From: Daejeonella sp. H1SJ63
GTDB lineage: Bacteria; Bacteroidota; Bacteroidia; Sphingobacteriales; Sphingobacteriaceae
Length of the DNA: 64,000 nucleotides
Direction of reading: 5' to 3'
Assembly: GCF_029360775.1 (NCBI RefSeq)
Contig: NZ_JARKMZ010000007.1
Location: 300,983 to 364,982 of the forward strand
Position 1 is the stretch's first letter; each line of letters opens with the position of its first letter. Under the pieces are notes generated by a model. That model was not told where the DNA came from and ran no database searches. It saw only the letters and a list, made by a program, of their open reading frames with translations. Positions 25,666-33,455 of this stretch are shown here, piece after piece. Both the position numbers and the translations under genes were made by a program.

Positions 25666-27050
25666 ACTAATTCCATTAATTGCAACTGAACAAGCTTTTG
25701 TGCTGCTTTATAAAGTTCTGAAATATTTTTATTTGTTTTCCCTGCTATATCACTTAGTGTGTGCTCGCCATCTGCCCAAAACAGAAACCATAGCATTATA
25801 TCGATTTCCTTTCCTGTAATATTTAGTTGGCCTGTTACAGTATATGTAGAATCTAGATGCTTTGTATTGTATTCGGTAGAATTATTGATTGTAATACCAT
25901 AAGATGAATACAAATTTCTTTTAGTGAAAAATGGCTCACCAGCAGGATTCAAAGATTTAAACTTATAATGGGAAAGTTCTAGGTTTTGTATGGCGGTTAG
26001 GTAAACTTCCAAAGACTGTATCAGATAATCTGATTTAACGAAGTTGAGGTTATCAAGAGAAGTATGGTATTGACTGTACTCATAATACTTATCTTTAGAT
26101 ATTGTAGCGCATGGTATTCTAAAATAAGGCGATGAATATTGTCTCTCGTCACTCCCGTTGACATCAAAAGGATATTCAACGTAGTCTTGTTTTAGCTCAT
26201 GAAATGCAGCCTTAATTGCTAAATCAATTATATCATCTCCTTTAAAACTTTTCTTATACCCTAGTTTACCCGGACCACCACAAGTAGTTAATACAAAGCC
26301 TCTTTTTACATTTTCTTTAATAGCATATTTGTTTAAATGTAAATAGGCAATTGCACCAACTGTTTCTGGAACGAGTACAAATCGATAAGAGTAATAAAGA
26401 TTTTCTTTCGATAAAATTTTCAAAAGTAACATCCACATAATTACTCCTGATAAGCTATCATTTGCCATTGAAGGATGGCACGTATACGCTGATATTATTA
26501 TTTCTTCCTTAGACTTCCCTTCTAGCAATTTCTCGCCTATTAACAGGTTACCGTCAATAAAATAAGAATCAATTTTAACTCTATATACTTTATCAGTCTG
26601 AAATTTTTTGAATTGTTGATAAGAAACACAGAAACCCCACTCTTTTTTGTAATAAGAAGTTTTGTATGGAATGGCTTCGGGCAGCTCTGGGACATAATGT
26701 AAGTGCTCCTTTAACTCTTCAAAAGAAACTGTTCTATCAATGGCCTCACTATAATTTAAAACATGCAAATTGTTATTCTTAAAATCAATGATCCGCTCTC
26801 CATCGACTTCTATATATGCTTCTGAAACTTCCCATTGTTGGGGAACTTTCCAATCAAAACAATCGTATCCTGAACTGATTTCTAGAATATCAAAATCCAC
26901 AATCTCCTTAAGAATATCAAGAGAATCTTTAACCCCGCTATTAAGAATACTGCGATTAATTGGGAACAGCTTTCTTAAATAGGTATCTGCTAATTCATTG
27001 AAATAGGTAAAGTCATCCAACTCATTATGCGTATATATAGTATTATTCAT
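25662..27050 (-). CDS. DUF4910 aminopeptidase-like protein with winged-helix C-terminus
   Basis: A 462-residue protein of the DUF4910 type: an N-terminal jelly-roll-like insert, an M28-like zinc peptidase fold and a C-terminal winged helix (WADGEHTLSDIAGKTN). Metal-ligand candidates are visible in order: His and Asp in YTCHPSMANDSLSG, Glu in VPETVGA, Asp in GSDERQYSSP, His in QYHTSLDN. These proteins recur in polysaccharide and natural-product clusters, but their substrate is not established; an amidase or deacylase acting on an amino sugar is possible. It overlaps the formyltransferase gene, which hints at a paired N-acyl removal and formyl addition; that is inference. Confidence 0.72.
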   Translation of the reverse strand: MNNTIYTHNELDDFTYFNELADTYLRKLFPINRSILNSGVKDSLDILKEIVDFDILEISSGYDCFDWKVPQQWEVSEAYIEVDGERIIDFKNNNLHVLNYSEAIDRTVSFEELKEHLHYVPELPEAIPYKTSYYKKEWGFCVSYQQFKKFQTDKVYRVKIDSYFIDGNLLIGEKLLEGKSKEEIIISAYTCHPSMANDSLSGVIMWMLLLKILSKENLYYSYRFVLVPETVGAIAYLHLNKYAIKENVKRGFVLTTCGGPGKLGYKKSFKGDDIIDLAIKAAFHELKQDYVEYPFDVNGSDERQYSSPYFRIPCATISKDKYYEYSQYHTSLDNLNFVKSDYLIQSLEVYLTAIQNLELSHYKFKSLNPAGEPFFTKRNLYSSYGITINNSTEYNTKHLDSTYTVTGQLNITGKEIDIMLWFLFWADGEHTLSDIAGKTNKNISELYKAAQKLVQLQLMELV

Positions 27051-27210
27051 TACTTAGTACACTTTCTTAATTTAATTCATTGTAACAGTCTAATATTATA
27101 CTTGCCTAGTATATACATATTATATTTCCTTTCTTCGAATTGGTTCTTAATACCCTTACATTCTGAGTATTTTATTAATAGAAACTTTGCAATCTTAACC
27201 AGAAACTGAC

Positions 27211-27705
27211 CTAAACTACCTTGTTTATTAAAATAGTATACCAACTCATCAATAAGGAGCCACTAACTTGCAATCTTCGACCATCAATTGTTTTTTCCGT
27301 ATAGGTAGACATTGATCGGTCTTCAGGCTTATCAATATCGAAACCTAAATCAAAGGGCTGAATTTCCTCAATTGAGTACCCTCTTCCCACTAAGCTATCC
27401 TGAAATTTATCCACCGAATAAATGTATAGTAACTTTCACGATTCGGAGTTCTCTTTCTTATACTTATTCGATGTGGAAATGTAGTCAGTATTGATATCCA
27501 ATCCAAGAAATTTAATCTCGGGATACTTTTGTGCAAATAAATTAGTTACTGCTCCGCATCCAAAATTAACAATCGAATTAGTATCATTGGCTAATTTCAT
27601 CATCAAATAATCGTAATAATTCTTGGTATATTGTTTGGGATTTTCAGATTGATTAGTATGATACTGTACTTCCTTGACATCGGAATTAAGCCATTCATAA
27701 CTCAT
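27211..27705 (-). pseudogene. Broken SAM-dependent methyltransferase
   Basis: Two open stretches in the same reading frame: codons 27705-27439 (89 residues, with NFGCGAVTNLFA as motif I) and 27435-27211, separated by one in-frame TGA at 27436-27438. Reading through gives KLLYIYSVDKFQ right after the stop and then a C-terminus (GRRLQVSGSLLMSWYTILINK) that matches the end of a known sugar-methyltransferase type. The whole is about 164 codons, whereas such enzymes have roughly 230-260, so the central part of the Rossmann fold and substrate region also appears deleted. Probably non-functional. It lies between the DegT gene (5 bp) and the DUF4910 gene (160-bp AT-rich gap). Confidence 0.75.
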
Positions 27706-27710
27706 AAAAT

Positions 27711-28886
27711 CTATTTAAATTGATTAATTGTTTGGTGAAGGATATCAGCTTGCTTTTTTGCATCGTCCAAATCCCAATAATTAGTTTTCAACTGTATCAT
27801 TCTTGGTTGCAGAAATTCCGAAACCGGACATAATCCTTTCTCATATTTTTGCCAAACACCCTTCATATTTTGTATGTTTTCTAGGAATAATGGTTCAAAA
27901 TAAGATAACTTCCAAGCTGCATAATATCCATCTCCCCCATTCGCTTTATGCAACTTACGAAAACTATACCAATCAATTTCTGGGTTATCAGTATTTAATA
28001 TCATACTGAAACTCCAATACGAATTAATACAATAATCTGGTGTATGTTGTAACGTCACTAAGTGACTGCCCTTAATTGCTTCTTTGTAAATTTCAGCAGT
28101 TTTCATACGCACTTCGACTAATTCATTAGCCCGCTCTAACTGTCCTAAAACTACAGCTGCACATAATTCACTCATTCTATAATTAAATCCAACTGAAATA
28201 TGGCGGCTATAATTAGGATCCTGAATATCTTCCCTGGTGATTTTTCCTTGCTTAGCACTTACTCCTGCATATCCTAAACTACTAAACCGTCTCGCATTAT
28301 TAGCTAAATTCTCATCGTTACACAATAACATACCACCCTCACCCGCAGTAAGATGTTTACTTGCCTGAAAGCTAAAACTTGCAAAATCCCCAAAAACACC
28401 GACATATTTATCTCTGTAAGTACTCAGAAAGCATTCTGCATTGTCTTCTATAAGTGCAATATCGTTATTTTTGCATATTTCCAAAATCTCATCATACTCT
28501 GGTGATAATCCATAGAGGGCAACAGTAATAATTGCTTTTGTTTTTTCCGTTATTTTTTCAATTATTGATTTAGGATCAATATTGAATGTATTTATATCCA
28601 CATCTGCAAAAACAGGGATGGAATTATTTTGCAACACAGCCAGTGCCGTGCTGCTCATAGTCAGAGGAGGGACAATAACTTCATCACCAGCCTTTACATC
28701 TAATGCTGCTAAAGCCGTATGTAATGTTGCAGTACCGTTTATATGCCCTATAGCAAACTTGGAACCAAATAACTGTGAGAAAGCTGTCTCTAGCTTATTA
28801 TTATAAATACTGTTTTTTGAAGTCTGAAATGCATTTTTTAGCACCTCATTTACATATTCTTGTTCTAATTTTGAAATTCTCTCCAT
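27711..28886 (-). CDS. DegT/DnrJ/EryC1/StrS-family sugar aminotransferase
   Basis: A 391-residue PLP enzyme that aminates keto nucleotide sugars. The cofactor lysine is Lys177 in FSFQASKHLTAGEGG, and the ALIEDNAECF segment provides the PLP-binding Asp. The NGTATLHTAL and YNYRMSE-like FNYRMSELCAA motifs are present. In Sps- and Pse-type pathways this step gives the 4-amino sugar precursor of a nonulosonic acid, and the SpsF-like gene before it and NeuB after it fit. The broken methyltransferase follows 5 bp downstream. No dehydratase partner specific to this route is obvious nearby. Confidence 0.85.
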   Translation of the reverse strand: MERISKLEQEYVNEVLKNAFQTSKNSIYNNKLETAFSQLFGSKFAIGHINGTATLHTALAALDVKAGDEVIVPPLTMSSTALAVLQNNSIPVFADVDINTFNIDPKSIIEKITEKTKAIITVALYGLSPEYDEILEICKNNDIALIEDNAECFLSTYRDKYVGVFGDFASFSFQASKHLTAGEGGMLLCNDENLANNARRFSSLGYAGVSAKQGKITREDIQDPNYSRHISVGFNYRMSELCAAVVLGQLERANELVEVRMKTAEIYKEAIKGSHLVTLQHTPDYCINSYWSFSMILNTDNPEIDWYSFRKLHKANGGDGYYAAWKLSYFEPLFLENIQNMKGVWQKYEKGLCPVSEFLQPRMIQLKTNYWDLDDAKKQADILHQTINQFK

Positions 28887-28904
28887 TCCTATTTATATTG
28901 CTAT

Positions 28905-29636
28905 TTAACTATACATATCGCTTCGTTTTACGGATTTATTTATCTCTGAAATCTCAGGATATTTTTCGAGTAGTTCTAATATATCTTTCATCTTAAATAT
29001 TAAACCATCCTTGTACAAATGATTGTAGATAATTTTTACCATCTCATAATCCTTTTCCGTATCTAACGTCCATCTGAGATGAGAGATATCTTTAATGTTT
29101 GAATAATTTTCCTGCTTAAACTTAGTGGGATTTCTATAAAAATATTGAGTTACATGCTCACGGTCAAATGAATCATTAGCATTCAAATGAGCCTCTTCTA
29201 AAGCAGCGAAAGTAAAAACCTCGGTATCTAACCCTTCGGGAAAGCTAGCCGGATAGTTATTAGATGAAAAGTCCAAATTCTTCTCCTTCAATAATTTGAT
29301 TACATCATCAATAATTTCGGGGTCTTTAAAGGGATCGTCAGCTGTTATTCTGACTATGATATCTGCATTATATAATTTAGCCGCTTCATAAAATCTAGAT
29401 AGTACATCATCTTCACTCCCTCTGAATAAAGAAATATTTTCCTCAATTGACCATTTTTGAAGACTGTCATCTCTTTGTTCCGTAGTGGTAGCTAGGACGA
29501 TTTCATTAATTTCATTACTATATTTCAGACGATTAACAACATGCCATATCAAGGGCCTTTCGGAAAGTTGCACAAAAGTTTTGTTAAAAAATCTGGTAGA
29601 TCCCGTTCTTGCCTGTATTATAGCAACTATTTTCAT
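28905..29636 (-). CDS. SpsF-like cytidylyltransferase
   Basis: A 243-residue protein of the spore coat polysaccharide SpsF family. The nucleotide loop is IIQARTGSTRFFNKTF, one helix later HVVNRLKYS, then RGSEDDVLSRF and the RITADDPFKDPEIID segment holding the metal-binding Asp. Family members activate a nonulosonic or related sugar acid with CTP. It is followed 18 bp later by the DegT aminotransferase gene, mirroring spsC-spsF pairs. With the genes at 2461, 8868 and 13780 it is the fourth CMP-type transferase in the operon. Confidence 0.82.
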   Translation of the reverse strand: MKIVAIIQARTGSTRFFNKTFVQLSERPLIWHVVNRLKYSNEINEIVLATTTEQRDDSLQKWSIEENISLFRGSEDDVLSRFYEAAKLYNADIIVRITADDPFKDPEIIDDVIKLLKEKNLDFSSNNYPASFPEGLDTEVFTFAALEEAHLNANDSFDREHVTQYFYRNPTKFKQENYSNIKDISHLRWTLDTEKDYEMVKIIYNHLYKDGLIFKMKDILELLEKYPEISEINKSVKRSDMYS

Positions 29637-29653
29637 TATTGAACTTTAATATG

Positions 29654-31417
29654 TTAAACGTTAATAGTTTGCTTATTCTTCAAAACTGTCTTTGGGGTCC
29701 CCTCTTCAATAATTTTACCCTTTTCCAAACGGTATAACCAATCACATTTCTCAACAGTTGAAAGACGGTGGGCCACTATTATTATAGTCTTATTGCCATG
29801 TAAGGTATTTACGGAATCCATAACCCCTTTTTCTGTTTCTGTATCAAGTGCACTTGTTGCTTCGTCCAAAATTAATATCTGAGGATCATGATAGAGTGCT
29901 CTGGCAATTCCAATTCGTTGACGCTGCCCACCTGATAGCCTTACACCGCGCTCCCCTACAAAAGTTTCTACTCCTTGAGGAAGTCCTCTCACAAATTCAT
30001 CTAATTGAGCGGCTTGGATAGCTCTCTGAACTGCCCTATCATTGATATCATTATTTGATATTCCAAATGCAATATTCCGCCTTAAAGTATCGTCTGTTAA
30101 ATAAATAGATTGAGGGACATATCCAATTCCATCCTGCCATCCTCTTAGGTTATTCTGAATATTATTGCCGTCAACATTAATTTCTCCCTCATTAGGAGCT
30201 AATAAACCTAGAATTATATCCACTAATGTGCTTTTCCCAGAACCACTAGGGCCTATTAACCCTATAGAAGCACCCTTCTTTATGATAATAGAGACTCCGT
30301 CAATAGCATATGAATCTACATTAAGATACTTAAAACGAAGATCTTTAATCAAAATGTTATTTTGAAAGTTCAATTTAGTGGTTATTGATTGATTTTCTTC
30401 ATATTCTCTAATCAATTTAAATTCATCATATAGAACATTAACCACCGGCTGAGCATATCGGATTTGCTGAGAAGAATCCATAATTCTGTTCACTGATGGA
30501 ATCATCCGAAAAGCTGCTGCAACAAAAACACCAAGGGTGGGCATCAATAAATTTAAAGGCTTATGCTGAACAATCATCAAAATTATTAGTCCAACCAGAC
30601 CGATGACAGCCAAAAGTTCAAGATAATAGCGGGGTATGAGACTTATTGTGTTAAATCTAACCTGAATTTTAGCAATTTCTTGATTGTGTTTAGTAAATTC
30701 ATCAAGGAAATAATTCTCCCTACCTAATACTTTTACATCTTTTACTCCTCCTAACCCTTGTAAAAGATGTTGATTTATAAGTCCTACATGTAGTTGACGC
30801 CCTTCTCCCCATTTTAGAAGTTTATTCTTAATTAACCTATGAAAACCTATAGCGGCAATACCAAGAAAAACTGTAACAACGAGAGCCCCAATTGGCTCAA
30901 CTGCAATTAGCACTAAAGCCACACTCAATATGGCAGAAAATTCTATTGACAACACCATGAAGTGTTGTGATACACTTGTAAATTGAGCCGCTTCTGTTTG
31001 TATATTTCTAAGCAACAGAGCGGAATTCCTTTGCAGATGAAAATGATAAGGCTGACGCAAATATCCTAGAAATAAACTCTGACCCAAACTCGTTGATAAT
31101 CCAGTTGAGAACTTACTCTGTCTCCAAGTCAGAAATACTAAAAATATTGCCTTAAGCAAATAAACTATTATCAATATCGAGAGACCCAAAAAAACTAACT
31201 GATTCTGACTTGGATTACCCAAAAAATCTAAATACGGTTGAATAGCAGGATATTCCTTTCCTATATCAGTCTCCAGCATAAGACTTAAGGCTGGAATTAG
31301 AATTCCAAGGCCAGCCATTTCAAAAAACATCCCAACTATTAATAAAAGGGCTAAAATGAAAAGCTGACGTTTCTGTGCTGGAGATAAAAGGTACCGCAAT
31401 TTTTGAAAAATAGTCAT
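29654..31417 (-). CDS. ABC transporter, fused permease and ATPase (PglK/MsbA-like glycan flippase)
   Basis: A 587-residue half-transporter. The first roughly 320 residues hold six hydrophobic segments (for example FILALLLIVGMFFEMAGLGI), and the last 240 an ATPase with Walker A GPSGSGKST, Q-loop YVPQ, signature LSGGQRQR, Walker B ILILDEATSALD and the switch His in VAHRLST. It looks closest to PglK, which flips lipid-linked oligosaccharide across the inner membrane. No Wzx flippase or Wzy polymerase is visible in the window, so this protein is the likely exporter of the repeat unit. It lies 17 bp before the SpsF-like gene. Confidence 0.85.
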   Translation of the reverse strand: MTIFQKLRYLLSPAQKRQLFILALLLIVGMFFEMAGLGILIPALSLMLETDIGKEYPAIQPYLDFLGNPSQNQLVFLGLSILIIVYLLKAIFLVFLTWRQSKFSTGLSTSLGQSLFLGYLRQPYHFHLQRNSALLLRNIQTEAAQFTSVSQHFMVLSIEFSAILSVALVLIAVEPIGALVVTVFLGIAAIGFHRLIKNKLLKWGEGRQLHVGLINQHLLQGLGGVKDVKVLGRENYFLDEFTKHNQEIAKIQVRFNTISLIPRYYLELLAVIGLVGLIILMIVQHKPLNLLMPTLGVFVAAAFRMIPSVNRIMDSSQQIRYAQPVVNVLYDEFKLIREYEENQSITTKLNFQNNILIKDLRFKYLNVDSYAIDGVSIIIKKGASIGLIGPSGSGKSTLVDIILGLLAPNEGEINVDGNNIQNNLRGWQDGIGYVPQSIYLTDDTLRRNIAFGISNNDINDRAVQRAIQAAQLDEFVRGLPQGVETFVGERGVRLSGGQRQRIGIARALYHDPQILILDEATSALDTETEKGVMDSVNTLHGNKTIIIVAHRLSTVEKCDWLYRLEKGKIIEEGTPKTVLKNKQTINV

Positions 31418-31725
31418 ACTATTGAGATCTTAGTCTTAACTGTGATAATATTTATCTTATGAAGATCTAACATATAAATTATTCTTTTCAAGGATGAATT
31501 TTAATAAGGGCGGTGTTGTACTTCGCTTCAAAATAAGTTACAATCAGTATTTGATTATTCCAGGTTTGTTTGCTCAAATTTCCAATAGATAACCTGCACA
31601 ATGTATTCTAACCATAACACCCATAATTAATAAAGAAATAATAAAGTTAAAAAAGCTGATAACAAAAATAACATCTCTATTAAGAGATCAGAGTATACAA
31701 AAGGGATTGAATTTTATATAAATGC
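31418..31725. other. 308-bp intergenic gap inside the operon
   Basis: No gene is seen. The stretch is very AT-rich and separates the GmhB-like gene from the ABC transporter gene. A weak terminator-like hairpin lies at 31673-31688. On the minus strand a -7-like TATTTTTG lies at 31662-31669, but no -33 TTG is found at the right distance, so I do not call a promoter. It is the longest gap within the 38-kb operon. Confidence 0.6.
31673..31688 (-). terminator. Weak terminator-like hairpin after the GmhB-like gene
   Basis: The sequence ATCTCTATTAAGAGAT forms a 6-bp stem with a 4-base loop. On the minus strand it is followed by GTTATTTTTGTT. The stem is short and AT-rich, so termination would be partial at best; a UpxY antiterminator could override it. 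Confidence 0.3.
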
Positions 31726-32313
31726 CTAAATATGATTAAACTCATTTTGTAACCTAGATTCCTTTGAGATCAAGTTTTTAACGACGTCAGAAAAACTATT
31801 GACAACCTTGAACCTACTTGTTAACCCCAATTCGAATAATTCAAGATGTAAATCAACTAATCCTGTATTCACCCCAATCACATATGCGCCAATATTCAAA
31901 GCTGTTTCCAGATCAGAATATCGATCCCCTACATAACATATTTCTGAGGTTTTTAGATCAAAATCTGTTAAAATTTCATTAGCAAATCTAGGGGAAGGCT
32001 TCCGATATAATATTTCCTCATCAGGCTTTTCCGTAGCTATACAGACTCTTGAAAATACATTGGATCCTAAACCTATTAATTCTTCCATTCGTTGATTACA
32101 CGCATAGACTTGTTCCAAATTAAAAAAACCACGACCTACACCTGATTGATTTGAATGTAGAAAAAGTTTAAAACCCGATTGCTTAAGTACCTTAATACCA
32201 TTTTTAACCCCATTAAGCAACCTCACTTTTTCTGGATCGCATAGATAATGAACATGTTCAATTAATGTCCCATCTCGATCAAAAACTACTGCTTTGATAT
32301 TATTAATACACAT
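31726..32313 (-). CDS. HAD-IIIA phosphatase (GmhB/HisB-N-like heptose bisphosphatase)
   Basis: A 195-residue HAD protein with the GmhB/histidinol-phosphatase layout: nucleophile motif FDRDGTLIE, HSNQSGVGRG, and GDRYSDLETA as the acidic motif. In typical GmhB a zinc loop with three Cys precedes the RKPxP motif; here that segment reads RVCIATEKPDEEILYRKPSP and keeps only one Cys, so zinc binding is probably lost. Expected reaction: removal of the 7-phosphate from heptose-1,7-bisphosphate in the GDP-heptose route begun by the GmhA-like and CBS-GHMP proteins. It lies 21 bp after the Wzz-like gene, far from the other heptose genes. Confidence 0.75.
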   Translation of the reverse strand: MCINNIKAVVFDRDGTLIEHVHYLCDPEKVRLLNGVKNGIKVLKQSGFKLFLHSNQSGVGRGFFNLEQVYACNQRMEELIGLGSNVFSRVCIATEKPDEEILYRKPSPRFANEILTDFDLKTSEICYVGDRYSDLETALNIGAYVIGVNTGLVDLHLELFELGLTSRFKVVNSFSDVVKNLISKESRLQNEFNHI

Positions 32314-32334
32314 GGTAAAAGAGAATAGAGATAT

Positions 32335-33435
32335 TCAAGTTTTTAAATAGGAATTAATAGCCTTAAATAATATCAATGAAATCCCTACTGAGAATACCAT
32401 AATAAAAATTCCTAATGTGACCATTTTAAAAATATTCACTCTGTCAACCTTAAGAGGTAAAATAGGTTTATCAATTATTTGGATTAGAGGAGTTTCCTTT
32501 CTTAAGGAAACCTTAGCCATTTCCAAGTTTTGAATTAACTGGCTTAAGATTGCCTGATTTATCTGAACCTCAACCTGTTTGCGCTGAGATGGGACTCGTA
32601 TAATTTGCCGAGCAACATTGAGATTAGGATTGGCGTCAGTTGAAGATGCAACTCCTATAATTGCTGAATTAAATGCTCTTTTAACAGAATCTGTTTGATA
32701 CTGCAAGATAGCCAAATTCTCGGCTGATTTCTTCGTCTTAGTTTCTATATAAAAATCGGATACCTCCTCTGTAACCGCTTCTGAAAATTTTTTTGCAAAT
32801 AATTCGTCTTGGGAGATAACCCGAACAGCAACGATGCTCGATTTTTTATCAAGCTTTTCAATAGTAAGATTATTAGCAATTATTGAATTATAAAAAGCTG
32901 TAATTAAAGTATTCTGATCTAAAGAAAATTTTGAGGGATCGGCATCCGGTAAAAATTTAACATTCGAAAATTTTGACCCTTTCTCAATCCAATTTTCCCG
33001 CTTTTTGTTTATCCGAATATAAACCTCAGCCAAGGTTTCTCTCTTACCATTAATACTTACAGGCGCCAACAGCGCTTTTTCTATTATATTACGAGATTTC
33101 ATGAGAACAATCAGATTGTCCCCAGAAAACACTCCGCCTCCACCGCCACCAAGGTCCATGCCAAATTGGCCTGCTAAACTAGCATAACCACCCAGACCAC
33201 CACCCGTTGATTGCTCTTCCTCTAATACGAACGTGAGTTCTGCTGTATACAAAGGTTTTTTATAATAAGAATAGATAAGTCCTCCCATCCCACCCATAAT
33301 TCCAGCAACGAGAATTATTTTCCATTGAGAAATTAGATAATTCAACAAATCACGTAGTTTCAGAATAAATTCCTTTAAGGATATCTCATCACTCATTTCC
33401 AAGGCTGTTTCTATTTTCGCTTTTTGTTCAATCAT
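32335..33435 (-). CDS. Wzz-like polysaccharide chain-length/co-polymerase protein
   Basis: A 366-residue inner-membrane protein with one membrane segment near residues 39-58 (WKIILVAGIMGGMGGLIYSYY) and another near the C-terminus (VTLGIFIMVFSVGISLILF), enclosing a periplasmic coiled-coil-rich domain. This is the Wzz topology; no tyrosine kinase domain is fused. A glycine-rich insert (residues about 85-105, GGGLGGYA, DLGGGGGG) is typical of Bacteroidota Wzz proteins. The PxxP-like stretch before the second segment, IDKPILPLKVDR, is present. It follows the Wza-like exporter gene by 20 bp. Role: control of chain length and export. Confidence 0.83.
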   Translation of the reverse strand: MIEQKAKIETALEMSDEISLKEFILKLRDLLNYLISQWKIILVAGIMGGMGGLIYSYYKKPLYTAELTFVLEEEQSTGGGLGGYASLAGQFGMDLGGGGGGVFSGDNLIVLMKSRNIIEKALLAPVSINGKRETLAEVYIRINKKRENWIEKGSKFSNVKFLPDADPSKFSLDQNTLITAFYNSIIANNLTIEKLDKKSSIVAVRVISQDELFAKKFSEAVTEEVSDFYIETKTKKSAENLAILQYQTDSVKRAFNSAIIGVASSTDANPNLNVARQIIRVPSQRKQVEVQINQAILSQLIQNLEMAKVSLRKETPLIQIIDKPILPLKVDRVNIFKMVTLGIFIMVFSVGISLILFKAINSYLKT

Positions 33436-33455
33436 AAAATTTCTATTCCCAGGTA

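Noticed and set aside
27211..27414. A separate small gene of 67 codons
   Set aside because: It starts only with GTG and is in the same frame as the upstream fragment, divided by a single TGA; it is the tail of the broken methyltransferase.
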